The translations under genes and the position numbers were made by a program. From Deltaproteobacteria bacterium (GTDB lineage Bacteria > Myxococcota_A > UBA796 > SXON01): 64,000 nt of DNA. Shown here piece by piece: positions 52,110 through 61,300 of the stretch. The notes under the pieces are model-generated. The model ran no database searches and was not told the DNA's origin. It saw only the letters and a program-made list of their open reading frames with translations. Within the stretch, counting starts at the first letter, position 1. Each line of letters opens with the position of its first letter. Location: contig BJHF01000012.1 of NCBI GenBank assembly GCA_014191855.1, positions 19,780 to 83,779 on the forward strand, given 5' to 3'.

Positions 52110-52808
52110 ATGTTGTCTGCGATCGTGCCCACGAAGAACGAAGCGTTGGCGTTGCCCGCGTTGTTGGCGGCGCTAACCGCTGAGGTGGACGAAGTGGTGG
52201 TGGCCGACGCTGGGAGCTCCGATGCAACCCTGGAGATCGCGGCGCGCTTCGGGGCCCGCCTCGTCACCGGCGCCCGCGGGCGCGGGCCACAGCAGAACGC
52301 GGGCGCTGCGGCGGCCACGGGCTCGATCTTGTGGTTCGTGCATGCAGACACCGGGGTTCCCGCGGGAGCAGGGGCCGCCCTCCGGGGCGCGGCCGCTCCC
52401 TGGGGATGTTTCGCCACCACCTTGAGAAGTCGTGACCCTCGCCTGCGCTTCTGCGGGCGGTGGATGACCGCGCGGGCGCGCCGATCCGGCTCCTGCAGCG
52501 GCGACATGGGGCTGTGGTTCCGCCGCGAGCTGTTCACCGCCCTGGGTGGTTTTGCGCCGCTTCCTGCCCTGGAGGATCTCGAGCTATCCGACCGGGCGCG
52601 AGCACAGCACCCGTGGGCCGTCCTTGAGCCACGGATCACCACGTCGGCGCGCCGCTGGGAGCTGGAGGGAACAACGCGAACGATGGTGCGCTTGTGGGCG
52701 CTCCGGGCGGGTTATCGACTCGGCGTCGATCCAGATCGCCTGGCTCGATCGTATCGTTCCACACCCCGGCGCCCGGACCCGGCGCCCCTGCCTCCGGAGC
52801 CTGGATGA
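52110..52808 (+). CDS. Family 2 glycosyltransferase, rSAM/selenodomain-associated type (TIGR04283-like)
   Basis: A 232-residue protein from ATG at 52110. The core is LSAIVPTKNEALALPALL, then VVVADAGSSDATLEIA and the diagnostic ARGRGPQQNAGAAAATG with WFVHADT. This matches the TIGR04283-type glycosyltransferases. The usual partners are not here; DUF547 and cytochrome genes follow. The stop overlaps the DUF547 start (ATGA). Confidence 0.85.
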   Translation: MLSAIVPTKNEALALPALLAALTAEVDEVVVADAGSSDATLEIAARFGARLVTGARGRGPQQNAGAAAATGSILWFVHADTGVPAGAGAALRGAAAPWGCFATTLRSRDPRLRFCGRWMTARARRSGSCSGDMGLWFRRELFTALGGFAPLPALEDLELSDRARAQHPWAVLEPRITTSARRWELEGTTRTMVRLWALRAGYRLGVDPDRLARSYRSTPRRPDPAPLPPEPG

Positions 52809-53557
52809 ACCGCGCGCTGCTCGCCTCTTGCCTCGCGTTGATCGCGCTGTTCTTTGCGTCGCCCCGCGCTTCGGCCTCGGGCGGCTTTTCGCACGCGGCG
52901 TTCAACGCGGTGGTGGCGAGGTATGTCGATTCAAAGGGGCTCGTGGACTATAAGGGGATCATCGCCGACCCCTCGGGGCTCGATGGGTACCTCGCCGCGG
53001 TCGGCGCCGACTCCCCCACCTCAAATCCGGCGTTGTTCCCAACGAAGAACGACAAGCTGGCGTACTACATCAATGCCTACAACGCGATGGCGATCAAGGG
53101 GGTGGCCACGCGCCCCGGGATCAAGACGGTGGACAGCGTGAAGCTGGACTTCTTCGCCCTCTCCAAGTTCGCCATGGGCAAGGACAAGATTAGCCTCTAC
53201 ACGCTCGAAAACGACATTGTCCGCAAGCAGTTCAGCGATCCTCGCGCGCACTTCGCGCTCAACTGCCAGTCCGGCGGCTGCCCGCGCCTCCCCAACGAGG
53301 CGTTCGACAGCGCCCGCCTCGACGCCCAGCTCGACGCCTACACCCGCGAGTTCTGCACCAACCCAAAGAAGGTCTATGTCGATGCGGCGGGCGCCCACAT
53401 CTCGCAGATCTTCGAGTGGTACGCCAAGGACTTCGCCGCGGCGGGCGGCGCCGTCGCCTTCATCAACAAGTACGGCGGAACCATCCCGACGACCGCGAAA
53501 GTGCAGTTCATCCCGTACGATTGGACGCTGTCGGCGCAGGCCGGGAAGAACCCCTGA
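52805..53557 (+). CDS. DUF547 exported protein
   Basis: A 250-residue protein with a signal peptide (MNRALLASCLALIALFFASP). The conserved DUF547 phrases are present: YVDSKGLVDYKG, KLAYYINAYNAMAIKG, HFALNCQSGGCPRL. The Cys and His in these blocks suggest a hydrolase-like site, but the activity is not known. It is coupled to the glycosyltransferase gene. Confidence 0.88.
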   Translation: MNRALLASCLALIALFFASPRASASGGFSHAAFNAVVARYVDSKGLVDYKGIIADPSGLDGYLAAVGADSPTSNPALFPTKNDKLAYYINAYNAMAIKGVATRPGIKTVDSVKLDFFALSKFAMGKDKISLYTLENDIVRKQFSDPRAHFALNCQSGGCPRLPNEAFDSARLDAQLDAYTREFCTNPKKVYVDAAGAHISQIFEWYAKDFAAAGGAVAFINKYGGTIPTTAKVQFIPYDWTLSAQAGKNP

Positions 53558-53589
53558 CCGTCGGGCGCCGGCTCGCGCTCGGCGCTGCG

Positions 53590-54690
53590 GTGCTCCTCGT
53601 CGCCGGGGCCGTGCCCGGTTGTTTCCGCCAGTACGTATTTTCCAGGCTTCCCCAGCCCGTGATCGCGGAGGCGGCCACACCGACGGGCCTCACCTCGCTC
53701 TCCACCGCCACGTGCGCCGCCTGCCACGTCGAGATCGCGGCCGAGTGGGGAGAAACCCTGATGGGCCGGGCGTGGACCGACCCGGTGTTCCAGGCCGATT
53801 TCGTTCGGGGGGGCGAGCTGTACGCCTGCCGCTACTGCCACACGCCGCTGCCGCAGCAGCAGCCCGAGCGGATCACCGGACTTCGCTCGCTCAAGCCGGT
53901 GGCTGGGCAGGGCGAGCCGAACCCGAACTTTGAACCTTCGCTCCTGTCGGATGGGGTAGGGTGTGCGGCCTGCCACGTGCGGGCGGGTGCCGTGGTCGGG
54001 AGCCTCCCCGATCTTGAGCCGCCGCACGGTGTCACGGTCGATCCGGGCTTTGGGGATGCCGAGCTGTGCGCGACGTGCCACCAGGCCAGCGCACCGCCCT
54101 TCTCCAGGATGAAGCGTCCGATCGCGGACACGGTGGGGGAGTGGGCCCGTTGGCAGGCGGCCACCGGTCGAACCGAATCGTGCGTGGATTGCCACATGCC
54201 TGCCGTGGAGCGTGCGCTCACGACGTGGACGCCGGCGCGCCCCACCCGCTCCCACCGCGTGCTTGGCGGCTGGGACGACGAATTCGTGGCGTCTGCGATC
54301 CGGGTGGGGCCCGTGGAGCGTACCGCCGGCGGAGTCGCGTTGACCCTCACGAACCTGGCCGGGCACAATGTTCCCACCGCAGACCCGATGCGTGCCCTCG
54401 ACGTGGTGGTCCGGTTGGGCGCGGCGCCGGGCGCGCCAGAGGCCCGAACCACGCTGGAGCGCGTCGTCACCGATCGCACTTACGTCGAGAGCCGAGATAC
54501 GACGTTGCTGCCGGGAGAAGCTCGTGTTCTCACGCTTCCGTTCGCGGAGGATTCGCTCTCAACCGCAGACGTCGTCGTCGTCGAACTCGTCTACGATCGC
54601 CTCCGCAACGCCGCGCCCGATATACAGGCGGTGCGTGTCGGTTCTACCACGGTCGCCACCCAGACCGTAAGCCTCCCCCGCCGCCCCTGA
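53590..54690 (+). CDS. Pentaheme c-type cytochrome lipoprotein, copy 1
   Basis: A 366-residue protein from GTG at 53590, giving the short lipoprotein leader MLLVAGAVPGC. A CTG at 53554 that overlaps the DUF547 stop would add an Arg-Arg leader and cannot be excluded. Five heme motifs: CAACH (42-46), CRYCH (80-84), CAACH (125-129), CATCH (160-164), CVDCH (198-202). The C-terminal ~150 residues are beta-rich with GHNVPTADPMR. A paralogue is at 62400-63770. Probably periplasmic electron transfer. Confidence 0.85.
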   Translation: MLLVAGAVPGCFRQYVFSRLPQPVIAEAATPTGLTSLSTATCAACHVEIAAEWGETLMGRAWTDPVFQADFVRGGELYACRYCHTPLPQQQPERITGLRSLKPVAGQGEPNPNFEPSLLSDGVGCAACHVRAGAVVGSLPDLEPPHGVTVDPGFGDAELCATCHQASAPPFSRMKRPIADTVGEWARWQAATGRTESCVDCHMPAVERALTTWTPARPTRSHRVLGGWDDEFVASAIRVGPVERTAGGVALTLTNLAGHNVPTADPMRALDVVVRLGAAPGAPEARTTLERVVTDRTYVESRDTTLLPGEARVLTLPFAEDSLSTADVVVVELVYDRLRNAAPDIQAVRVGSTTVATQTVSLPRRP

Positions 54691-54710
54691 CCCTGGGGCT
54701 TGGAGTCGTA

Positions 54711-56207
54711 ATGCGCATCCTGCTCGTGCAGCCTGCCCCGTTTGAAGAGCGTCGTTTGGGACTGGAAAACACGGTCTGGCGGAGCGAACCCGTAAGCCTC
54801 ACCAGCATCGCAGCGATGGTGCCGGAGCACGAGGTGCGGATCCTGGACATGCGCCTTGAGAAGCCGAATGTGCTGCCCGAGGTGATGTCCACCTGGCGGC
54901 CCGACATCGTGGGCACGACGGCGATGACCACCGATGCGTACCAGGCCCAGGCCGTGCTCCGGCTCGCTCGCCAGATCGTGCCCGATGCGCTGACGATCAT
55001 TGGTGGCCATCACTGCACGATGAACGCCGAGAGCTACTACGTGGACTGGGTGGATGGGATCGTGAAGGGCGAGGGGGAGCTGCTCTTCAAGGAGATCGTG
55101 GATCGGTGGTCCGCGACCCCCCGGGCCGAGCGTACCACCGCGCTGCTGGACGGGCTTCAAGGGCTCGATGCGCGCTTGCCGGACGGCACCCGTTGGCGCG
55201 GCGGGAAAGCCAAGAACGCCCCGAGCCTCGACGCGCTGCCGGCCCCGGCCCGACACCTGATCGAGCAGTATCACGGCCAGTATTTCTTCCTAGCTGCCAA
55301 GCCGATGGCCAGCCTGTTCACCTCGCGCGGCTGCTCCTTCGACTGCAACTTCTGCGCGATCTGGGAGTTCTACGACCGCCGCACCCGCTTCCTCAGCGCC
55401 GACGTGATCGCGGACCGCATGGCGGCGTGTACGGAACCCTTCATCTTCCTGCTCGACGACAACTTCATGACGCGCGTGGACCGCCTGGAGCGCCTCGCGA
55501 CGGTGCTGGAGGAGCGCAAGATCAAGAAGTTCTGGATGACGCAGGGTCGAAGCGACTTCATCGCGGCCAACCCCGAACTGATCGCGCGGCTCGCCAAGGT
55601 GGGGCTCATGGGCGTGCTCAGCGGCTACGAAACGAACGATCCGGACGCCCTGGCCGGCCTCCGGAAGCGCAGCACCCTCGACAGCAACACCCGGGCCGCG
55701 AAGATCCTCAAGGAGAACGGGGTCATCTCCACGGGCATCTTCATGGTACGCCCCGACTTCGAGGAGAAGGACTTTGCCGATCTCTACGACTACATCGAGG
55801 CGCTCGGGGTCGCGATCCCGCTCGTGACCATCCTCACGCCGCTCCCCGGCACCGAGATGTGGAAAAAACACCGGCAGGACCTGCTCACCGAGGACTTCCG
55901 GCTGTTCGACCTCTTGCACGCCGTTACCCCGACGCGCCTGCCGCGTGAGGAGTTCTACAAGAACTACGTCGCGTGGAAGCGTGTCGGGCGCACGAGCATG
56001 CGGAACTTCTTCGACCGGAAAACGATGCTCAAACGCTGGCCGTTCTACCTGCGCGCGCTGCCGAACTTCCCCGGCATGGTGGTGAACCGGGTGCGGTACC
56101 AGCGGATCCAGTTCGACTACCGGAGTTATCTCCGCGATGAAGCTGGGATCATCTCGGAGCGAGCCCAGGGCGGCCCGCCGCCGGAGGTGTCGCTTGCAAG
56201 CAAGTGA
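54711..56207 (+). CDS. B12-binding-type radical SAM protein
   Basis: A 498-residue protein. Residues ~1-135 form a cobalamin-binding-like Rossmann domain (DIVGTTAMTTDAYQA, IIGGHHCTM, VKGEGELLF). The radical SAM cluster motif is SRGCSFDCNFCAIWEF (Cys208, 212, 215). This resembles the BchE/HpnP group. The C-terminal ~100 residues are basic. The start ATG at 54711 lies 20 bases after the cytochrome stop. It overlaps the diiron oxygenase-like gene by 14 bases, which suggests a shared pathway. Confidence 0.85.
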   Translation: MRILLVQPAPFEERRLGLENTVWRSEPVSLTSIAAMVPEHEVRILDMRLEKPNVLPEVMSTWRPDIVGTTAMTTDAYQAQAVLRLARQIVPDALTIIGGHHCTMNAESYYVDWVDGIVKGEGELLFKEIVDRWSATPRAERTTALLDGLQGLDARLPDGTRWRGGKAKNAPSLDALPAPARHLIEQYHGQYFFLAAKPMASLFTSRGCSFDCNFCAIWEFYDRRTRFLSADVIADRMAACTEPFIFLLDDNFMTRVDRLERLATVLEERKIKKFWMTQGRSDFIAANPELIARLAKVGLMGVLSGYETNDPDALAGLRKRSTLDSNTRAAKILKENGVISTGIFMVRPDFEEKDFADLYDYIEALGVAIPLVTILTPLPGTEMWKKHRQDLLTEDFRLFDLLHAVTPTRLPREEFYKNYVAWKRVGRTSMRNFFDRKTMLKRWPFYLRALPNFPGMVVNRVRYQRIQFDYRSYLRDEAGIISERAQGGPPPEVSLASK

Positions 56208-57036
56208 GTTCCTCCGTGACCTGCGGCGCGAGATCGAAGAACACCCGGCGGTAAACCACGTGTTTCTCATGCGGGTCGGCACCACGCCGTTCACGCGCGA
56301 GGACTACCGGGTCTTCGGCCTGAACCACTACCCGCTCGTCGGCACCTTCTGCCGGTACATGGAGCACTTGTTGCTGCGAGCGCCGGACAGCGAGTCCAAA
56401 AGCTGGATCGCGAAGGTGCTGGTGGACGAGTACGGGGAGGGGAGCGATGGTGAGGACCACGCGCACCTCTATCGGAAGTACCTTACGGCTTGCGGCGTAG
56501 GACCTGGGGAAGAGGACCAGGAGCCGCTCGATTCCCGCGTGGCGGAGTTCATCCGCGAGCACATGCGCATCGTTACGGAGGAGCCGTTCCTCGTGGGACT
56601 TGGCGCGTTGGGCCCTGGGCACGAGTGGGCGATCCCCAAGATGTTCGTGCCGATCATCGATGGGCTGCGACGCGCCGGGTTCACCGAGCGCGAGATCGTC
56701 TACTTCACCTTGCACACGATGCAAGATCAGGATCACGGCCGGTGGCTCGAAGAGGCGCTCTCGATCATGGTGCGCACCCCCGAACAGGCGGCTCAGGTGC
56801 GCCGCGGCGCGATGTTGTCGATGGAGGCCCGGCGCAAGTTCTGGGACGGCGTACAGTCCCGCGTCGTGCGGTGGCGGCAACCGGTGCACCTTTGGGATGT
56901 GCGGGAGCGGCTGCGCTTGTGGGCCGGGCGCCATCAGCCCCGCATCTCGCAGCTCAGTCCGGCGCTTGGCGCGCGGATCGCCGTTTATCGGCCGCAGGTT
57001 CGGGCGGCGGCCGGGCTGGAGCCGGCGGAGGGGTAG
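56194..57036 (+). CDS. Heme-oxygenase-like diiron protein (HDO family)
   Basis: A 280-residue protein. The TTG at 56194 has GGAGGT five bases upstream, so it is preferred over ATG at 56137 inside the radical SAM gene. Metal ligands fit the HDO fold: Glu79/82 and His89 in DEYGEGSDGEDHAHL, Glu144 in GPGHEWAIP, and HTMQDQDH with His174, Asp178, His181 in HxxxDxxH spacing. This superfamily includes UndA, BesC and CADD. The chemistry here is unknown, but pairing with a radical SAM enzyme is notable. Confidence 0.8.
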   Translation: MQASEFLRDLRREIEEHPAVNHVFLMRVGTTPFTREDYRVFGLNHYPLVGTFCRYMEHLLLRAPDSESKSWIAKVLVDEYGEGSDGEDHAHLYRKYLTACGVGPGEEDQEPLDSRVAEFIREHMRIVTEEPFLVGLGALGPGHEWAIPKMFVPIIDGLRRAGFTEREIVYFTLHTMQDQDHGRWLEEALSIMVRTPEQAAQVRRGAMLSMEARRKFWDGVQSRVVRWRQPVHLWDVRERLRLWAGRHQPRISQLSPALGARIAVYRPQVRAAAGLEPAEG

Positions 57037-57046
57037 GGTGGGTTGG

Positions 57047-57096
57047 GCGATCGCCGGATCCCGGTCCCGGGGCCAGGGTGGGTAGCGGGCGATCGC
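57047..57096. repeat. 50-nt palindrome-bounded element, copy 6 (subfamily B)
   Basis: GCGATCGC at 57047-57054 and 57089-57096 bound 50 nt, with GGTCCCGGGGCC inside. Flanking GGGTGGG and CCCACCC further extend the symmetry. It sits between convergent genes, 10 bases after the HDO stop. Confidence 0.72.
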
Positions 57097-57138
57097 AGCG
57101 CCATCCCACCCCCGCCGCCGGGCCAGGCTTCGTGACGT

Positions 57139-58551
57139 TCACTCGTCGAGATCCACCGCGACGACGAGGCGCTTCGGATCGAGCGGGCGCTGCGCGGCGT
57201 GCCCGGCGGCGTCCGTGAAAACCAGCTCCGCCACGCCGATATCCCCGGGGCAGCTCAGCGAGAACGAGCCTGCAAGGGGCACATCCACGCTACTCCAGCT
57301 CGTGCCCGCCGCGTCGATCACCGCTACCCGGTAGGGCGGCGTGCCGCCTCCGATCGTGCCGCTCGCGGTCACGGCCGCCGCGCCGGTTCCTGACTGATCG
57401 GCACCGGTAAACAGGTGGCTTTGGGCCGAGAATCGAGCGGATTGGCCGGTTTCCGTGGACTGCTGAAAGTCGTAGAGGTCCCGGGGCACGTAGGGATCGG
57501 CGCGTCCAAGCAGCGGGTCCGCAGGCCACCCCCGCCCGGCGAGGAGCGCGGCCGTGGCGTCGGCCAGCGCAACGACGCCCGCCGCCGAGGGATGCATCAC
57601 GTCAACGAACGCGTCGGCGCCGCTCAGCCCGCTCGCGCGCATCGCGTCCGTGCCGGAGAGCAGGGGCAGCCCGTGCCACGCAGCGACTTGCTTCTGGGCC
57701 TGGAAGTACGGATCCCACCCATGACCCGAGCCCGCATCGAGTCCCTCGGCCATCGCGCGGTTCACGGGCGCGATGAACACCACGCCGATGTTGCGTTCGC
57801 GGGCGTCGCGAACGATCTGATCGAGGTTGGCGGCGTAGTCCCAGAGCGGCACGCGGCGAATGCGCCGGCTTGGCCAGCGGCTGTCTCGCGTCCACTCGAT
57901 CACCCGCGGGCCCTCCCCCCGGGCGTTCGCCACCCAGGCCGCCGTGACGCGGAACAACGCGGAACGACTGAGCGGGTTCGCGGCGAACAACGCCGACGTA
58001 CGCAGCAGGTCGGCGTCCTCGAACGCGTCGGCGCTGTTGTCGCTCCAGAGGTTGCCCACCACCAGTAGATCCGGCTGGAGCGACCAGCCCACTTCGTCAA
58101 GCAGCACCCGCGTTTGGGCGGTGGAGTAGCCGGGCACCGCGCCGTTGAGCCCTGCTGTCGGGATTTCGCGGTCGTCGAGGGCGCGCCCGAGCTGCACGGC
58201 GAGCGTGTCATCGTCGGCCAGCGCATGGCCGAAGAAGCTGGAGTCCCCCAGTACGAGCAGGCGTTTCTGGCCGGCCGTCTCCGCCGGTGTCGGGCACGGG
58301 AGGCGCAGCCCGTTCGCCCCGATGTTCGCGACGTTCGGGCCGTTCTCCAGCGCGCCAGGCGCCAGTCCCCAGAGCCGGGTGGAGTGCGCCGTCATGCTCA
58401 GCCCCTCCGCAGACTCGGCTTCCCACCTGGGGATCGCCGGCTCGATGCCGCGTGCCGCGCCCTCCAGCATCGCGAGGACCGAGAGGGTGGTCAGGGCGGC
58501 CGCGGCAATTCGGAAGCCTCGACGTCGGGGAGTGGCGCGGCGGCGAGCCAT
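57139..58551 (-). CDS. SGNH/GDSL-like hydrolase with an N-terminal membrane anchor
   Basis: A 470-residue protein from ATG at 58551. Arg-rich start, then one transmembrane segment (residues ~13-33). Block I is LLVLGDSSFFG (GDS 102-104); block V is FVDVMHPSAAGV with Asp and His. The C-terminal ~110 residues form a beta-rich extension. Paralogous to the shorter SGNH protein at 40642-41475. It probably acts on an envelope ester or glycan. Confidence 0.78.
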   Translation of the reverse strand: MARRRATPRRRGFRIAAAALTTLSVLAMLEGAARGIEPAIPRWEAESAEGLSMTAHSTRLWGLAPGALENGPNVANIGANGLRLPCPTPAETAGQKRLLVLGDSSFFGHALADDDTLAVQLGRALDDREIPTAGLNGAVPGYSTAQTRVLLDEVGWSLQPDLLVVGNLWSDNSADAFEDADLLRTSALFAANPLSRSALFRVTAAWVANARGEGPRVIEWTRDSRWPSRRIRRVPLWDYAANLDQIVRDARERNIGVVFIAPVNRAMAEGLDAGSGHGWDPYFQAQKQVAAWHGLPLLSGTDAMRASGLSGADAFVDVMHPSAAGVVALADATAALLAGRGWPADPLLGRADPYVPRDLYDFQQSTETGQSARFSAQSHLFTGADQSGTGAAAVTASGTIGGGTPPYRVAVIDAAGTSWSSVDVPLAGSFSLSCPGDIGVAELVFTDAAGHAAQRPLDPKRLVVAVDLDE

Positions 58552-58632
58552 GGCGGCGAGGGAGTGTACGGGGTCCGTGAAGCGCCGTCGAGCCGGTGGA
58601 ACTCCGCTCCCGTTAGGCTTGTCGGGGGCGCC

Positions 58633-59442
58633 ATGCTGTCCTTCGTTGCCGGGTTGTCTTCCGTCCTCGCCGGTGAGCCCGCCTCGCCTACGCCGGCGCT
58701 GCCGCCTCATCGCGTTTACCCGACCGCCGCCGCCGCGCTCGACGCAGTCCTGGCCTCTAACCCGCATATTCTCGGCATCGGCGAGCTGCATTCCACGACT
58801 GCCGGCCCCGAGGTGCCTTCCACGCTCTCGCTGTTCACCGCCCACCTTTTTCCGGCTCTGGCACCTCACCTCACCGATCTGGTGTTGGAAACCTGGCGGG
58901 TAGATGGTGCCTGCGGGGCGCCCGCCGCCGAGGTGACCGAGAAGGTGGAGGTGGAGACGGAGCGCCCGCCCGAAACGAAGAGCGATCTGGTCCTGCTCAT
59001 CGAGGCCGCCGTGGCTGCTGGTGTTCGTCCACATGATCTGGCGTTTTCTTGCGCCGAGTACGAAGCGATGCTCGATCCGAAAGGCGACGTCCGCTTCGGC
59101 GAGCTGCTCCGCCTGCTCACGGAGAAGCTTCAAGCGTTCGCGTTGCTCGCGAGCGCAACACCGAACGCGACGATGGTGCTCTATGGCGGGGCGGTGCACA
59201 ACGACTTGTTCCCGGCTGCCGCGCTCGCATCCTACGCGTACGGGCCCGAGACCCGAAAAAAGGCGGGGATCGACTACGTGGAGCTGGATCTCTACCAGCC
59301 GGAGCTGCTCACGCCGACGATGACGGAGGCAAGCTGGGCTGCGCTGCTCACAGCCACCGGCCCCGATCGGGTGGTGCTCTATGAACGCGGGCCGCAGAGC
59401 TTCGTGCTGCTCCTGCCCTCCGTCCCGATCAAGCCGGGTTGA
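58633..59442 (+). CDS. TIKI/ChaN/EreA-like exported protein
   Basis: A 269-residue protein from ATG at 58633, signal peptide MLSFVAGLSSVLAG. The motif HILGIGELHST resembles the conserved G(E)xH start of ChaN and erythromycin-esterase-like folds, and VLYGGAVHNDL near residue 200 gives the second His. Members bind heme or act as hydrolases; which applies here is not clear. The stop overlaps or abuts the upstream region of the GH2-like gene. Confidence 0.65.
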   Translation: MLSFVAGLSSVLAGEPASPTPALPPHRVYPTAAAALDAVLASNPHILGIGELHSTTAGPEVPSTLSLFTAHLFPALAPHLTDLVLETWRVDGACGAPAAEVTEKVEVETERPPETKSDLVLLIEAAVAAGVRPHDLAFSCAEYEAMLDPKGDVRFGELLRLLTEKLQAFALLASATPNATMVLYGGAVHNDLFPAAALASYAYGPETRKKAGIDYVELDLYQPELLTPTMTEASWAALLTATGPDRVVLYERGPQSFVLLLPSVPIKPG

Positions 59443-59507
59443 TCCTGCGCGCCGACGTGTCGCGCCACCCCGGCGGGAGCGCGGCGTGCGATAGACTCCG
59501 GCCGGCA

Positions 59508-61295
59508 ATGTCCCCACCTCGCTCCCTCCTGCTGGGCCTCGGCCTCCTCGCGTGCAGCGCGGGCGCGGGCTGCGCGCAGGAGAACGTCGGCGCTAGCGCC
59601 GAGCTGAACCTCAACGGCTACTGGGCCGCCGGAGCGGGCACGTTCCGCGTTCCGGCCGGCGCGCCGTCGATGTCCGCGCTGGAGCTTCGCCGCACGATCA
59701 CGGTCCCCGAGTCGTGGGCGAACGACGCTTCGATCCGGCTCCGTGCGGAGGCATCGGGGTGGCGCATGACGGTGAGCGTGAACGGGGTGGAGGCCGGCTC
59801 GGATGTCGGCGGTTTGTGGGCGTCGAGCGTGGATCTCACCGGGCGCCTTCTGTCGGGGGAGAATGCGCTGATCGTGCGCTTCGATCCGCCGACGGCTCAA
59901 AATGTGCGGCGTGACTTCCCCTCCACGCCCGTCGCCGCTTGGACGTCTGGCGTACCGCGGCCCGATCAGGTTTGGGTCGCCGGCGAGCTCTCGCTGCAAT
60001 TCGATGGCACCCATCGGGTCGACGACATCGATGTGCGCCTCGACGGGCAGGAACTGGTGGCGAGGGTTCGAACCAGCGGCGCGGCCGGAAGTGTGGCGCA
60101 GTTCGGCGTCGTGCGCGATGGCGCGGTCGTGAGCGAACTTCCGGACGCGAAAATCCAGCCCGACGGAACGGCCGAGTCGCGTTCGCGGTGGGCTGGCCCG
60201 GTGTGGCAGGTTGGCGGGAGCGATGAGCCTTCCCTGCAATACCTCACCGTGCGCGTGGGCAAAGCGAGCCTGCGCCAGCGGCGATTTGGCGCGCGGACCG
60301 TGGCGCTTGAGGGGGACCATGTCCTCATCAACGGCGCGCCCGTGTACCTAGCTGGGCAGCGCTACGCGCAGGGCGGCGAGGATCCCCGTGAGCGCTTCGC
60401 CCGCTTTCGCCGATGGATGTTGCGCACGGGCACGAACGCGGTGGAGCTGCACGGAGCCTATCTCGACCCGCGCATTTTCGATGCCGCCGATGAGCTGGGA
60501 TTGCCGCTGATCATCACGCCGCGCTGCGAAGGCCAGGCTTTGCTGGATGGCCCTCCAACCGAAACGCCCGCGCGCCGGTCCTTTCTCGACGCGGGAGACA
60601 GGCGCATCGCGGAGGTGGCCTCGTCCCACCCATCCACGACCCTCTGGCCGCTGGAGGAGATGGGGAGCACTCGGGTGTCCCCAGCGTTTGCGGTGATCGA
60701 TGGCGCGGTGATCACCAGCGAGCGCCACTCGGGCATGGAGGAGAAGTTGTTCCCCGACTTCGTGGCGGAGAAACGCGTGCCCGATTTCATCAACGAGCTG
60801 CCGTCCTGGCCGCTCGAACCCGTGGCGGGCGTTTCCCTGGGGGCGCGCCTCGCTCCGCTGGTCGGGATGCACGTGCCCGTGGGCATCGGGGCGGTGTTTC
60901 CCGAGTTGGGGGTGCTCGGAGATCCGCGCCGCGGCTCGCTACCTGCGGTTCAGGACTACGCCTCGGAGCTGCACGCTTCACTCGCGGCAGCCGGTGTCCC
61001 CCCGCTCGGCCCCGGTGTCCGCCGCGGAACGTCAACGCTGGTCGTTCGCGCGCTTCGAGGGGAAACCCCGGTCGCGGGTGTGCCGGTGACGCTGCGCGCG
61101 CCACGCCAGGCGCTCGTCGGGGGATTCACGGACTCAACGGGAAAGACGACGATCACGCTGGACTACGCGGGTGCAGCGGAGATCGGTGTCTTGGGCACGG
61201 ACATCCGCCTCGGCGTCACGCTTACGCCCGGAGTGTATCGCGATGGGCGCTGGCTCCCGAATGTAACGGCGGTGGATGTGCCGGGGGTGCCGTAG
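59508..61295 (+). CDS. Lipoprotein with a GH2-like sugar-binding and barrel fold
   Basis: A 595-residue protein from ATG at 59508 with a lipoprotein-type leader (LLACS or GAGC). Residues ~35-135 look like the jelly-roll of family 2 glycoside hydrolases: ELRRTITVPESW, VSVNGVEAGSDVGG, LLSGENALIVRFDPP. Residues ~230-470 resemble the barrel, but the acid/base Glu motif is not obvious. The last ~90 residues are an Ig-like domain. Catalytic status uncertain. Confidence 0.6.
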   Translation: MSPPRSLLLGLGLLACSAGAGCAQENVGASAELNLNGYWAAGAGTFRVPAGAPSMSALELRRTITVPESWANDASIRLRAEASGWRMTVSVNGVEAGSDVGGLWASSVDLTGRLLSGENALIVRFDPPTAQNVRRDFPSTPVAAWTSGVPRPDQVWVAGELSLQFDGTHRVDDIDVRLDGQELVARVRTSGAAGSVAQFGVVRDGAVVSELPDAKIQPDGTAESRSRWAGPVWQVGGSDEPSLQYLTVRVGKASLRQRRFGARTVALEGDHVLINGAPVYLAGQRYAQGGEDPRERFARFRRWMLRTGTNAVELHGAYLDPRIFDAADELGLPLIITPRCEGQALLDGPPTETPARRSFLDAGDRRIAEVASSHPSTTLWPLEEMGSTRVSPAFAVIDGAVITSERHSGMEEKLFPDFVAEKRVPDFINELPSWPLEPVAGVSLGARLAPLVGMHVPVGIGAVFPELGVLGDPRRGSLPAVQDYASELHASLAAAGVPPLGPGVRRGTSTLVVRALRGETPVAGVPVTLRAPRQALVGGFTDSTGKTTITLDYAGAAEIGVLGTDIRLGVTLTPGVYRDGRWLPNVTAVDVPGVP

Positions 61296-61300
61296 GGCCG

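Noticed and set aside
53416..53589. Upstream ATG for the first pentaheme cytochrome
   Set aside because: It would overlap DUF547 by about 140 bases and give an Arg-rich non-signal start.
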